Assembly: GCA_963773835.1 (NCBI GenBank)
Contig: CAVZCQ010000001.1
Span: 1,054,001 to 1,118,000 of the forward strand
DNA length: 64,000 bases
Origin: JOPF136 sp963773835
GTDB lineage: Bacteria; Acidobacteriota; Terriglobia; Acidiferrales; UBA7541
Direction of reading: 5' to 3'
Shown: positions 53,455 through 61,963 of the stretch, one piece after another
Layout of the letters: each line of letters starts with the position of its first letter
How positions within the stretch are numbered: position 1 is the stretch's first letter
Notes under the pieces: generated by a model
Told to the model about the DNA's origin: nothing
The model's input: the letters and a program-made list of their open reading frames with translations, nothing else
Databases searched by the model: none
Program-made: the position numbers and the translations under genes

Positions 53455-53997
53455 TCAGACGCTTATTCGCGCGTGCAGCCACGCCCAAATCAAGGCGCTG
53501 TGCAACGGCCGGATGATGCCGGGCGGCGCCGCGTAAATTCGCGACTCCAACCACGACCACATCAGCAGCGCTGCTGCGAACGCTTGGACCCTCGAGGCGC
53601 CTCTTAGAGAAGTTGCGAGCACTGCTGCCGCGAGAGTGGTAAGGAGGAGGGTATCCACCCATCTCGGGTCGTAAGAAACCATCAGGCTGGGCCAGAGTGA
53701 TAACAGGCCCCGCAAGGCTGTATAGGAGAGCCAGCTCGCTGAAATCATGACCAGGGAGCTCAGGCTTAGGCCGTTCCGCCAAGCTGGTAAATGTGGCCGC
53801 GTCAGCTCGTTCCACGCGCGGAAGGCAAGGACGGTAAGTATTGGCACCCCTAGGAGGCCCAGCTTGTCCGCCGACTCGCGGATCAGGACTCCCGCCTTGT
53901 CGGCAACGGCGTGGGTCTGCACGTAAATGACAGCGCCTGCTGCTGCTATGGAGATCACGAGTGCGACGGTCGATATTTTCTCGGTTGGCGTCTTCAT
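53455..53997 (-). CDS. Membrane protein of unknown function
   Basis: A 180-residue protein with about four hydrophobic segments (TVALVISIAAAGAVIYV; LLGVPILTVLAFRAW; LSSLVMISASWLSYTALRGLLSL; a C-terminal pair). No charged catalytic motif is evident. The start ATG at 53997 precedes the first helix. I do not recognise a family. Confidence 0.62.
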   Translation of the reverse strand: MKTPTEKISTVALVISIAAAGAVIYVQTHAVADKAGVLIRESADKLGLLGVPILTVLAFRAWNELTRPHLPAWRNGLSLSSLVMISASWLSYTALRGLLSLWPSLMVSYDPRWVDTLLLTTLAAAVLATSLRGASRVQAFAAALLMWSWLESRIYAAPPGIIRPLHSALIWAWLHARISV

Positions 53998-54284
53998 CGA
54001 ACGATTGCCTCAGGAGCGGCTGTGCGATTGACATTCTTTTAATGGGGTTTGCCGCCGGTTGGGAACACGCAGTTCATAAACGCTTCGGCCACCGCCTCCG
54101 AAGGAAGAGAAGCCCCCTGGTTATTAGGTCGAGCGAATGCGCCAGTTCATAGATTTGGGCGGGTGGCCGAGCCTTTCGCACGTCCCTTTTTCCTTGTTTG
54201 CACAACCGGGTCTTCCCCCTTCGCGCGAGCTATGATACTCCACTGTGGACTTCACCGCACAGTATCGGTGGCTTTTGAGGGTGT
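53998..54284. other. Intergenic region before the RAYT unit
   Basis: About 290 bases with no supported gene. It contains a GGGTGGCCGAGCCTTTCGCACG fragment related to repeat pieces at 33971 and 41320. The REP hairpin of the transposase unit begins at its right end. Confidence 0.4.
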
Positions 54285-54324
54285 GTGCCCCATTCTTCCC
54301 GCTGTTCAGGGAAGAGTGGGGCAC
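54285..54324. repeat. REP hairpin, left flank of RAYT gene
   Basis: GTGCCCCATTCTTCCC-gctgttca-GGGAAGAGTGGGGCAC is a 16-bp stem with one G-T pair. It lies 14 bases upstream of the transposase start. A matching hairpin in inverted orientation follows the gene. Confidence 0.85.
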
Positions 54325-54338
54325 GTGGATTTGCCGGG

Positions 54339-54890
54339 ATGCCCAAGAATCTCAAACGCCGCTACGGGCAGAAGGATCTGCACTTCATAACCTGTAGTTG
54401 CTACCGCCGCCTACCCCTTTTCCGCTCCGTCCGGGCGCGCAATGTTTTTGTGAGAGTCCTGGATGAGGTCCGCGCGAAGTACGGATTTGCCGTGGTGGGG
54501 TACGTCATCATGCCCGAACACGTGCATTTGCTGATCAGCGAGCCGGTGAAGGGTACGCCGTCAACGGTGATGCAGGTACTCAAGCAAAGAGTATCCCGCG
54601 AAGTGAGGCGACGGAGGCGGAAAGCCGCGCCCGCAGCACAGCTCTGCCTGAATTTCCAGGACAGTCCCGCCACACTGCCGCAGTTCCGGCACCCTTCCGG
54701 TGTCAGGGCAGGGCGGCGGTTCCAGGACTTTAACGTATGGAGCGCGAAGAAGAGAAGTGAAAAGCTGGAGTATATTCATTCGAATCCGGTGAAGCGGGGA
54801 CTGGTGGCTCGTTCCAGTGATGGGGCCTGGAGCAGTGCTACAGCCTACTCTGGGAAGGGACCGAAATTGCTATCGATCGATTTCCAGTAA
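54339..54890 (+). CDS. REP-associated tyrosine transposase (RAYT, Y1_Tnp family)
   Basis: A 183-residue HUH-type Y1 transposase. The HUH-like motif is MPEHVHLLI, and the N-terminal strand region is HFITCSCYRRLPLF. The likely catalytic Tyr is in KLEYIHSNPVKRGLV. RAYTs nick single-stranded REP hairpins, and this gene is bracketed by two such hairpins (54285-54324 and 54921-54960). The ATG at 54339 is preferred; the frame extends upstream into the hairpin. Confidence 0.9.
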   Translation: MPKNLKRRYGQKDLHFITCSCYRRLPLFRSVRARNVFVRVLDEVRAKYGFAVVGYVIMPEHVHLLISEPVKGTPSTVMQVLKQRVSREVRRRRRKAAPAAQLCLNFQDSPATLPQFRHPSGVRAGRRFQDFNVWSAKKRSEKLEYIHSNPVKRGLVARSSDGAWSSATAYSGKGPKLLSIDFQ

Positions 54891-54920
54891 TGTGGAGCGA
54901 TAGGGCGGCAGCGGAGCAAA

Positions 54921-54960
54921 GAGCCCCACCCTTCCCTGAAGTGCGGGAAGAATGAGACAC
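54921..54960. repeat. REP hairpin, right flank of RAYT gene (inverted)
   Basis: GCCCCACCCTTCCC-tgaagtgc-GGGAAGAATGAGAC is the inverted, diverged counterpart of 54285-54324. The shared stem core is TTCTTCCCGC/CAGGGAAG. Confidence 0.8.
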
Positions 54961-55041
54961 CCAGCCACAATTCCCGGAACGCGCAGGAGCCCGACAGAGG
55001 ATGTGCCACCCGCCCAAGAACTCGACACAGGGAGGTGACCG

Positions 55042-55959
55042 ATGAAGGCGATTGTGGTGACGGATCAGGCTGCGGGAATGGCCGGGGTGAAGCTGGTGGA
55101 GCGGCCCGAGCCGCAGGCGGCGATAAACGACGTCGTTGTTCAGATTCATGCGTCGGGATTCACCGGGGATGAGCTGACGTGGCCCTCGACCTGGACCGAT
55201 CGCGTCGGCCGTGACCGGACGCCTTCAATCCCCGGACACGAACTAGCCGGAGTGGTCACCGCTCTCGGCTATGGCACGACGGGGCTGTCGATTGGACAGC
55301 GGGTGTTCGGCCTCACGGACTGGTATCGCGACGGCACGCTGGCGGAGTATGTGGCCGTGGAGGCACGCAACCTCACACCGCTGCCGGGCGACGTTGACTT
55401 CACGGTGGGCGCGGCCCTCGTCATGCCAGGCCTGACCGCGTGGCAGGGGCTGTTCGAGCACGGCCGCCTTCAGGCGGGGCAGAACGTCGTCGTGCACGGT
55501 GCGGCCGGCGTAGTCGGTTCGATGGCGACCCAGCTCGCACGTGAGGCCGGCGCGTACGTCATCGGCACCGGGCGCGCTGCCAGCCGTCAGACGGCGCTCG
55601 ACTTCGGCGCACAGGAGTTCGTCGACCTCGATAACGACGCCCTAGAAGATGTCGGCGGGGTCGATCTGGTTTTCGATGTCGTCGGCGGCGACATCGCGAA
55701 GCGGTCTGCGGGCCTGATTCGCGCCGGAGGAACGCTGGTGACCGTCACCGGCCCGACCGAGGCGCGGCCCTCTGGCGGCCTGACGATCGACTTCGTCGTC
55801 GTACCCGATCGCGCCCAATTGAGTGAGGTCGTCCAGCGGGTGCGGGATGGTCGACTGCGGACAAACATCGGCAAAGTGGCTGCCCTCGACGATGCCGTCG
55901 CCGCCTTCAACCGGACCGAGCGACGCAAGGGAAAGACGATCATCCGCGTTCATCCGTGA
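55042..55959 (+). CDS. Zinc-independent MDR-family NADPH:quinone oxidoreductase-like protein
   Basis: A 305-residue medium-chain dehydrogenase/reductase lacking the structural-zinc Cys cluster. It has the GroES-like N-domain (PSIPGHELAGVV) and a Rossmann domain with the NADPH loop HGAAGVVGSMATQLA. The C-terminal GKVAALDDAVAAFNR is typical. It reduces quinones or enones; the natural substrate is unknown. The ribosome site is GGGAGGTGA. Confidence 0.92.
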   Translation: MKAIVVTDQAAGMAGVKLVERPEPQAAINDVVVQIHASGFTGDELTWPSTWTDRVGRDRTPSIPGHELAGVVTALGYGTTGLSIGQRVFGLTDWYRDGTLAEYVAVEARNLTPLPGDVDFTVGAALVMPGLTAWQGLFEHGRLQAGQNVVVHGAAGVVGSMATQLAREAGAYVIGTGRAASRQTALDFGAQEFVDLDNDALEDVGGVDLVFDVVGGDIAKRSAGLIRAGGTLVTVTGPTEARPSGGLTIDFVVVPDRAQLSEVVQRVRDGRLRTNIGKVAALDDAVAAFNRTERRKGKTIIRVHP

Positions 55960-56019
55960 GGACTCGGGGATTGGCGGGTGGCGCACTGGATTTGCTCCGA
56001 TCAGTTAGGTGAATGCCCG

Positions 56020-56074
56020 GCACACGATGAGAATGCCACTTCCGCAATTCCTTGCGAAATGACAGAGGCAGTGG
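56020..56074 (-). repeat. 55-bp interspersed element, copy E (inverse)
   Basis: Read on the minus strand: CCACTGCCTCTGTCATTTCG then CAAGGAATTGCGGAAGTGG, matching copies A to D at 31.9-36.5 kb. Confidence 0.7.
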
Positions 56075-56320
56075 CGAGTGACGAGTGGCGAGCGAGGGAG
56101 GAGGACGGGCAGACTTTCCGACCCGTTCGACTCGAGGACTCGCTCAGGGTCAACATCCTGGTCGGATGTTGAGGGACGGAAAGGATGCGGCACCCCGAAC
56201 CCGGACTTCCCGCGAAGGGTCGGCCACGCGCCTTCGGCAGTACGTCAGATTGCCGCCGGTAATGGTCATGGCGTTTGGGGTGTTCGATATCTTGTTGAGA
56301 CCAAGACCTCGGAGCGTTTA

Positions 56321-56340
56321 CACAGGCAAGAGTGCCTGTG
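56321..56340. repeat. Interspersed hairpin (CACAGGCA/TGCCTGTG), copy 2
   Basis: CACAGGCA-AGAG-TGCCTGTG, same stem as 7716-7735 and followed by the same (T/C)ACTGG. Confidence 0.75.
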
Positions 56341-56380
56341 CCACTGGGCAAACTGACGCGTTACCGTCCAATCCGTCCCG

Positions 56381-56409
56381 TTGACAGTCAGGGAGCCACC
56401 TCGTATATT
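56381..56409 (+). promoter_or_regulatory. Consensus sigma-70-type promoter of the TetR gene
   Basis: TTGACA (56381-56386), exactly 17 bases, then TATATT (56404-56409). This is the best housekeeping promoter match seen in the window. Predicted transcription start is near 56416, inside the operator palindromes. Confidence 0.75.
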
Positions 56410-56412
56410 GGA

Positions 56413-56432
56413 GTTCGAACGAACGTTCGAAC
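56413..56432. promoter_or_regulatory. Double palindrome, candidate TetR operator
   Basis: Two perfect GTTCGAAC palindromes (56413-56420 and 56425-56432) are separated by GAAC. Together they also create a central CGAACGTTCG palindrome (56420-56429). They directly follow the -10 box, the expected place for repression by the TetR-family protein encoded 130 bases downstream. Confidence 0.68.
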
Positions 56433-56563
56433 GAACCGGATTGGTGCGGGCGCCGCCCGGCGCTCCCCGACCGGTTGAGGGCTCGGAATACAAGGGAAGG
56501 GGAACAGGCTGGTCCCGAATCCCGAAGCTTCGGGATCGGGAGCCTGTTCTACTGGAGTTCGAG

Positions 56564-57532
56564 GTGTCCGCAGCACGGCCTTTGCCCCAACGCAAGTCCG
56601 ACCAGAAGCTGCAGCTCATACTGGAGCGCGCGGCTGAGGTGTTTGCGCGCAAGGGGTTTGAAGGCGCTTCGATGCGCGACCTGAGCCGTTCGACGGGGAT
56701 CTCGCTGGCCGGCCTGTACCACTACGTTCCCAGCAAGCAGCAATTGTTGCACCGCATCCAGATGGACGCGTTTTCGCGGATTCTGGAGAGGCTGGAGGAG
56801 CGCCTGGCTGGGGTGGAGGACCCGGAGGAGCGCGTGCGGGTGCTGATCCAGAACCACCTGGACTACTTTCTGGCACATCCGGTGGAAATGAAGGTGTTCA
56901 CGCACGAGGCGGAAGCGCTGGAAGGGTCATACGGGAGCGAAGTGGGCGGAATCAAACGCCGCTATTACGAACTGGCGATGGGATTGTTCCGCAGATTGCA
57001 GCAGGAGGGCCGCGCCCGGGAGCCGAACGCCCGAGCGGCGGTGCTGGGGTTGTTCGGGATGATGAACTGGATTTACACCTGGCACCGGCCGGGGACGGAT
57101 CCAGGCGCGGAAGAGTTGGCGGAGACGTTTGCAGACATTTTCCTGCACGGGGCGCTGGAGGCCGGGACGGGCGCGGCCGGTGGGAATGGGCGGAGACATA
57201 GAGCGCGCTCGGGGACGGATGGAGAATCCACAGAAACCAAGCCTCAGGTCAGCCGGAGCGCGGCAAAGATCGCCGCACACCGGCGGGACCTGAGCTACAC
57301 GAACGGGAATGGGCGGGGGCGGAAAGCGCGCGCAGGGACGGATCGGGAATCCACGGAAACCAAGCCTCAGGTCAGCCGGTGCGCGGCAAAGATCGCCGCA
57401 CACCGGCGGGACCTGAGCTACACGAACGGGAATGGGCGGGTGCGGAAAGCGCGCGCAGGGACGGATTGGGAATCCACGGAAATCAAGCACACAGAGAGGA
57501 AGGGCGGCAATGGCCACAATCGAAGCAATTGA
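56564..57532 (+). CDS. TetR-family regulator with repetitive C-terminal tail
   Basis: A 322-residue protein starting at GTG. Residues 10-60 form the TetR DNA-binding domain (ERAAEVFARKGFEGASMRDLSRSTGISLAGLYHYVPSK). The ligand-binding domain ends near residue 205 (FADIFLHGALEAG). The last 115 residues are an unusual basic tail built from a 123-bp tandem repeat, with the unit NGNGR.RKARAGTD.ESTET. It probably represses the downstream CoA-thioester catabolic genes in response to an acyl-CoA. It overlaps the next gene by 23 bases. Confidence 0.85.
   Translation: MSAARPLPQRKSDQKLQLILERAAEVFARKGFEGASMRDLSRSTGISLAGLYHYVPSKQQLLHRIQMDAFSRILERLEERLAGVEDPEERVRVLIQNHLDYFLAHPVEMKVFTHEAEALEGSYGSEVGGIKRRYYELAMGLFRRLQQEGRAREPNARAAVLGLFGMMNWIYTWHRPGTDPGAEELAETFADIFLHGALEAGTGAAGGNGRRHRARSGTDGESTETKPQVSRSAAKIAAHRRDLSYTNGNGRGRKARAGTDRESTETKPQVSRCAAKIAAHRRDLSYTNGNGRVRKARAGTDWESTEIKHTERKGGNGHNRSN
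57178..57490 (+). repeat. 123-bp tandem repeat in the TetR gene tail
   Basis: Units start at about 57178, 57301 and 57424; each is 123 bases, with two and a half copies. Each contains an imperfect inverted repeat CTCAGGTCAGCCGG/CCGGCGGGACCTGAG, suggesting a hairpin-forming element that became coding. Confidence 0.85.
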
Positions 57533-58319
57533 ACAGAAGCAGCTAGTGCAGTACCGGGCGGAAGATGGGCTGGCCATTGTGGAGATGAACGACCCGCCGG
57601 CCAACACCTATACGCACGAGATGATGCGGCAACTGGACGAGGCGATTCTGCGCGCACGGATGGATGAACAGGTGTACGTGCTGGTGCTGCGCGGGGCGGG
57701 CGAGAAGTTCTTCTCGGCGGGAGCCAACATCGCCATGCTGCAGAAGGCGGACCCGCAATTCAAATACTACTTCTGCCTGCACGCCAACGAGACGCTATCG
57801 CGGCTGGAGCAGACGCCGAAGCTGGTGATCGCGGCGATGAATGGGCATACGGTGGGCGGGGGGCTGGAAATCGCTCTGGCGTGCGACATCCGGCTGGCGA
57901 AGAAGGAAGGCGGGAAAATCGGGCTGCCCGAGGTGACTCTGGGGGTGCTGCCGGGAACCGGGGGCACGCAGAGGCTGCTGCGCGTGGTGGGGCGTTCTCG
58001 CGCAATGGAAATGATGGTGACCGGGCGCACGATGAGATTCGAAGAGGCGCAAGAGATGGGCCTGATCCACGAGATCTACGAGCGGGAGACTTTCTGGGAG
58101 GACGTGAAGACCTACGCGCGGCAGTTCTGCCCGCCGAATAAGGCGGCGCGTGCGGTGGGGCGGATCAAACGGTCGGTGGTGAGCGGGGCGGAGATCGGAT
58201 TCCAGGAGGCGCTGGCGCTGGAGCGGGAACTGCAGCAATTGCTGTTCACCAGCGAAGATGCGAAGGAAGGGCTGGCGGCGTACGTGGAGAAGAGGCAGCC
58301 AGTATTCAAAGCGAAGTGA
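57510..58319 (+). CDS. Enoyl-CoA hydratase/isomerase family protein (1)
   Basis: A 269-residue crotonase-fold enzyme. It has the oxyanion-hole segments FSAGANIAML and GHTVGGGLEIALACDIR, and LPEVTLGVLPGTGGTQRL supplies the usual catalytic Glu region. It probably hydrates an enoyl-CoA intermediate of the aromatic or fatty acid pathway encoded here. The ribosome site is GAGAGGAAGGG. Confidence 0.92.
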   Translation: MATIEAIEQKQLVQYRAEDGLAIVEMNDPPANTYTHEMMRQLDEAILRARMDEQVYVLVLRGAGEKFFSAGANIAMLQKADPQFKYYFCLHANETLSRLEQTPKLVIAAMNGHTVGGGLEIALACDIRLAKKEGGKIGLPEVTLGVLPGTGGTQRLLRVVGRSRAMEMMVTGRTMRFEEAQEMGLIHEIYERETFWEDVKTYARQFCPPNKAARAVGRIKRSVVSGAEIGFQEALALERELQQLLFTSEDAKEGLAAYVEKRQPVFKAK

Positions 58320-58350
58320 CTGGTGATTGGTGACTGGTGAGGAGAGGAAA

Positions 58351-58400
58351 AAGCAGGTCCCTCACCCCGGAAAGTCATCCGGGGTTCGGGATGACAGGGT
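58351..58400 (-). repeat. CCTGTCATCCCGA...GGGACCTGCTT element, copy 3 (inverse)
   Basis: Inverse, diverged copy of 31835-31910 and 32598-32680, between the first enoyl-CoA hydratase and mug. It includes CCCCGG...CCGGGG as an inner hairpin. Confidence 0.65.
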
Positions 58401-58447
58401 GGGTGGGACGAGCGCGGCGCCCAGCGGCGTAAGGAATGGAGAGTGAG

Positions 58448-59008
58448 ATGCGCATTTTAACGGACTTTCTGCGGGACGGGTTGAAGCTGATCATCGTGGG
58501 GTTCAATCCCGGGGAAGCCTCCGCTCGAGCGGGGCATTACTACGCGGGCCGGGGGAACACCTTCTGGCCGCTGCTCTACGAGTCGGGGCTGATTCCCGAG
58601 CCGCTGGAGCCGGAGGACGACCGGCGGCTGCTGGAGTTCGGCATCGGCCTGACGGATCTGGTGAAGCGGCCGTCGCGGGGCATTGAGGAGATCCGGCGCG
58701 AGGATTTTACCGAGGGCCGCGTGATCCTGGGACAGAAGCTGGGGCAGCACGCGCCGCGGGTGATCGCCTTCAACGGGAAACTGGTATACGAGAAATTTTC
58801 CGGGCGTCCCGTGAAGATGGGATTACAGAAGGAGCGTCTGTACGGCGCGCAGGTGTACGTGTTGCCATCGACGAGCGGCCAGAACACCACGGAAAACCAT
58901 ACGGACAAACTCCAACACTTCCGGCAACTGGCAGCGCTGGTGAACGGCCAGGCGGCGCCGTCCCGAAGCCAGGTAGCGGCGCGCGCCAAGGGAGCCGGCC
59001 GTGACTGA
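58448..59008 (+). CDS. mug: Mismatch-specific uracil/thymine-DNA glycosylase (Mug family)
   Basis: A 186-residue DNA repair enzyme of UDG family 2. Motif I is IIVGFNPGEASA, followed by HYYAGRGNTFWPLLYESGL; the second motif is LPSTSGQNTTENH near the C-terminus. It removes uracil or thymine opposite guanine. The ATG at 58448 is preferred for its GGAG site; an ATG at 58436 is possible. It overlaps the next gene by 8 bases, inside a catabolic operon. Confidence 0.9.
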   Translation: MRILTDFLRDGLKLIIVGFNPGEASARAGHYYAGRGNTFWPLLYESGLIPEPLEPEDDRRLLEFGIGLTDLVKRPSRGIEEIRREDFTEGRVILGQKLGQHAPRVIAFNGKLVYEKFSGRPVKMGLQKERLYGAQVYVLPSTSGQNTTENHTDKLQHFRQLAALVNGQAAPSRSQVAARAKGAGRD

Positions 59009-59810
59009 GACAGCCGCTGCAACCGGGCCGGTGCTTCTGGAATCGCTCCGCGAGGGTGTGCTGACGCTGCGGATGAACCGTCCGGAACGGCTGAACGCGC
59101 TGAACCCGGAGCTGGGCGAGGCGCTGGCGACTGGCGTGGAGCGCGGGGCGGCGAATCCGGCAGTGCGAGCGATGATCCTGACCGGCGAGGGGCGCGCATT
59201 CTGTTCCGGCGGCGACCTGGCGATGATCAGAGCGTTTCGGGAAGCTGGACGCACCAGGGAATTGGAGCCGTTGCTGGCGGCCGGGACGAAACTCATCGTG
59301 GCGCTACGCACGACGGAAAAGCCGGTGATTGCGGCGGTGAACGGGCCGGCAGCGGGCGCGGGAATGAATGTGGCGCTGGCTTGCGATATGCGCATCGCCA
59401 GCGAAGACGCTTCGTTCGGGCAGAACTTCGTGAAGGTAGGCCTGTTCCCCGATTACGGCGGCACGTATTTCCTGCCGCGGCTGGTGGGCGAATCGCGAGC
59501 CGCCTGGATGTTTTACACGGGACAGATGATCAGCGCGCAGGAGGCGCTGCGGATGGGAGCGGTGGACCGCGTGGTGGCGCATGCCGAGGTGATGCCCACG
59601 GCGGAAGCGCTGGCGGGGCAGATCGCTGCCGGGCCTCCTCTGGCCGTGCGTGCGGTGAAACGGACGCTGTTTGGCGCGCAGCGGGCGGAACTGGAGCGCG
59701 CGCTGGCACTGGAAGCCGAACAACAGGCGATTTGCTTCGCTTCCGAGGATTGCACCGAGGGCATTCGAGCATTCTTCGAGAAGCGAGCGCCGAAGTTTTC
59801 CGGAAAGTAG
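59001..59810 (+). CDS. Enoyl-CoA hydratase/isomerase family protein (2)
   Basis: A 269-residue crotonase-fold protein: LRMNRPERLNALNPEL, FCSGGDLAM and NGPAAGAGMNVALACDMR. The VGLFPDYGGTYFLPRLVG segment, with Asp where many hydratases have Glu, resembles PaaG/PaaB-type isomerases. The GTG start has GGAG 6 bases upstream. It is co-transcribed with mug and the BoxB-like gene. Confidence 0.9.
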   Translation: MTETAAATGPVLLESLREGVLTLRMNRPERLNALNPELGEALATGVERGAANPAVRAMILTGEGRAFCSGGDLAMIRAFREAGRTRELEPLLAAGTKLIVALRTTEKPVIAAVNGPAAGAGMNVALACDMRIASEDASFGQNFVKVGLFPDYGGTYFLPRLVGESRAAWMFYTGQMISAQEALRMGAVDRVVAHAEVMPTAEALAGQIAAGPPLAVRAVKRTLFGAQRAELERALALEAEQQAICFASEDCTEGIRAFFEKRAPKFSGK

Positions 59811-59829
59811 GCACCTGAAAGGACCGATC

Positions 59830-60954
59830 ATGCCGGCCACGCGCATATCGAACTTCGACGACTGGGTGGACCTATTCCGTGAATGGCAGCGGGACATCCA
59901 GGTGGCCTATCCGGAAATCACCGGCTACAAATTCGAGGCAAAATTCGGGCCGATGCGGTCGAACGAGATCGAATTCGGGCATTACAAGGGGCGGCCGAAG
60001 TGGCGGCGGGTGATCGACGTGCCGGACCAGCGGGTGCGGGACGCGCTGATGAACCTGATCATCTACCAGGGGGACACGGAATTCGCGTCGGTGGAGCAGC
60101 AGCGGCGGCTGTTTGAATCCGCGCCGTCGGAGCACGACCGGCAATCGCTCTGCCGGGTGGTGACCGAAGAGATGCGGCACGGCTGGCAGATGTGCCACCT
60201 GCTGATCCACGAGTTCGGGCACGGGGGCCGGATCGAGGCGCAGAAGATGCTGGAGCGGCGTGCGTTTGAGAGCAAACGGCTGCTGGGTGCGTTCAACCAG
60301 GACGTGAAAAACTGGCTGGATTTTTTCACGTACACGGATTTTGTGGACCGGGACGGGAAATTCCAGCTCACCATGCTGAGCTATTCGGCGTTTGAGCCGC
60401 TGGCGCAGTCCATGACGCCGATGCTGCGTGAAGAGTCGTTCCACCTGGGGACGGGGCAGGACGGGCTGAAGCGTGTGGTGCGGGCGGGCGTGGTGCCTCT
60501 GAGCGTAGTGCAGAAATACATCAACAAATGGATGCCGGTGAGCTACGACCTGTTCGGCGTGGACCACTCGAGCTCGGCGCACTGGTTCTACGTGTGGGGG
60601 TTGAAGGGCCGGTACGACGAGCCGCGGAACGCGAAGCCGGCGGACCTGGGCCACATCAACGAGCACAGCCGCGAACTGTACCACAAGGAATGCAGCCAAC
60701 TGGTGGAGCAGATCAACAAACACGTGCCGGCGGGACAGCCGATGTTGTATGTGCCGAACCTGAAATTCAACCGCCGCATCGGGGAGTTTGCCGGGCAGCG
60801 CTGGTGCGTCCACGGCACGCCGATGGACGAGCAGGCATATGCGGAGCACCTGAAGGAAGTGCTGCCGGGCGAGGCGGACCTGAAGCTGCTGGCGGACATC
60901 GAAGCGAACGAGCCGCGGTGGATCGCGCCGAAACAGGCCGTGGCGGACGCGTAA
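59830..60954 (+). CDS. BoxB-like aromatic acyl-CoA ring epoxidase
   Basis: A 374-residue ferritin-like di-iron enzyme related to benzoyl-CoA 2,3-epoxidase BoxB (about 475 residues) and phenylacetyl-CoA epoxidase PaaA. Ligand candidates are Glu84, Glu114-x-x-His117 and Glu202-x-x-His205. The shared core includes ERRAFESKRLLGAFNQD, FVDRDGKFQLTMLSYSAFEPL and LKGRYDE. It would epoxidise the ring of a CoA-bound aromatic acid using O2. A matching reductase (BoxA or PaaE type) is not in the window. Confidence 0.82.
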   Translation: MPATRISNFDDWVDLFREWQRDIQVAYPEITGYKFEAKFGPMRSNEIEFGHYKGRPKWRRVIDVPDQRVRDALMNLIIYQGDTEFASVEQQRRLFESAPSEHDRQSLCRVVTEEMRHGWQMCHLLIHEFGHGGRIEAQKMLERRAFESKRLLGAFNQDVKNWLDFFTYTDFVDRDGKFQLTMLSYSAFEPLAQSMTPMLREESFHLGTGQDGLKRVVRAGVVPLSVVQKYINKWMPVSYDLFGVDHSSSAHWFYVWGLKGRYDEPRNAKPADLGHINEHSRELYHKECSQLVEQINKHVPAGQPMLYVPNLKFNRRIGEFAGQRWCVHGTPMDEQAYAEHLKEVLPGEADLKLLADIEANEPRWIAPKQAVADA

Positions 60955-61167
60955 GGGGCCACGGCGCGAGTCCTCTCGTGGCGCCGCACGATCTGGTCTC
61001 GCACTGTACTGGATAAACACCGAAGCCAGGCTTCAGGGGTTAAAACCCCCGGCGCAGGCCGGGTGATAGCGGCGGGGTTCCCTCGAATTCTCTCGGGATA
61101 GCTAAAACCCCGCCCTTCCGTTCCTCCGCGCCCTGCTAGAATCCAGAGTTTGGGCTGGGAGGAAGAT

Positions 61168-61938
61168 TTGGCGACGACAGCGGCAGGCAATCTGCGAATC
61201 GAAGCGAGCGGGCGCGTGGCGCGCGTGACTATTGACCGGCCGCCGCTAAACATTCTGGACATCAGGATGGTGGCGGACATCGGCGAGGCGCTGGTGCGGC
61301 TGCCGGCAGAGAATGAATTCATCGTGTTCCGGGGCGCGGGAGGATGCTTCTCCGCCGGTGCTGACGTTGCCGACCACACTCCGGAGCGCGTGGGACGGTT
61401 GCTGGGCGCGTTCCACCGGGTGTTTCACGAAATGGGCGCGGGGCATGCAGTGACGATCGCGGCTGTCGAAGGACATTGCCTGGGTGGCGGGTGCGAGCTG
61501 GCGATGTGCTGCGACTTCATTCTTGCGGCGGAGTCGGCGACCTTCGGGTTTCCCGAGATTAAATTGGGCTGCTTCCCGCCCATCGCCATGGTAGCTCTGC
61601 CGCGAATGATGCCCGGCCACGCGGCGTTCGATTTGATTCTTACCGGGCGGACGATTTCGGCGCAGGAGGCGAGCGGGCTGGGAATGGTGACGCGGGTGGT
61701 GGCGGAGGGCGGACTGACGGAGGCGGTGGAAAGCCTGCTGGGAGAAATGAAGCATCTGAGCCCGCCGGTGCTGCGGCTTACGCGGCGGCTGACGCGCACG
61801 GCCGGCTTCAAGGAGGAAGAGCGCGAGCTAACCGAAATCGAAAACCTGTACCTGGAGGAGCTGATTCGCACCCAGGACGCAGTGGAGGGCGTGAGGGCGT
61901 TTTTGGAGAAGCGTGCGCCGGTGTGGACGGGGCGGTGA
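61168..61938 (+). CDS. Enoyl-CoA hydratase family protein (3), dienoyl-CoA hydratase-like
   Basis: A 256-residue crotonase-fold protein resembling cyclohexa-1,5-dienecarbonyl-CoA hydratases (TIDRPPLNILDIRMV, then EGHCLGGGCELAMCCDF and FPEIKLGCFPPIA). The TTG at 61168 is chosen because GGGAGGAA lies just upstream; the frame extends to 61150. The upstream 213 bases (60955-61167) hold no gene. The next gene, 25 bases downstream, is the selenoprotein. Confidence 0.88.
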   Translation: MATTAAGNLRIEASGRVARVTIDRPPLNILDIRMVADIGEALVRLPAENEFIVFRGAGGCFSAGADVADHTPERVGRLLGAFHRVFHEMGAGHAVTIAAVEGHCLGGGCELAMCCDFILAAESATFGFPEIKLGCFPPIAMVALPRMMPGHAAFDLILTGRTISAQEASGLGMVTRVVAEGGLTEAVESLLGEMKHLSPPVLRLTRRLTRTAGFKEEERELTEIENLYLEELIRTQDAVEGVRAFLEKRAPVWTGR

Positions 61939-61963
61939 ACCTTTCGCCGCGGGGAAAACGGCA

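Larger units (their letters stand above)
55960..56380. repeat. Repeat-rich intergenic region upstream of TetR promoter
   Basis: Contains the 55-bp element copy E in inverse orientation (56020-56074), an inverted, diverged copy of the CATCC...GAGTCG element (56129-56176), and the CACAGGCA/TGCCTGTG hairpin (56321-56340). No gene is supported. Confidence 0.65.

Noticed and set aside
57178..57490. 123-bp repeats considered as a CRISPR array
   Set aside because: Only two and a half long contiguous units with no spacers.
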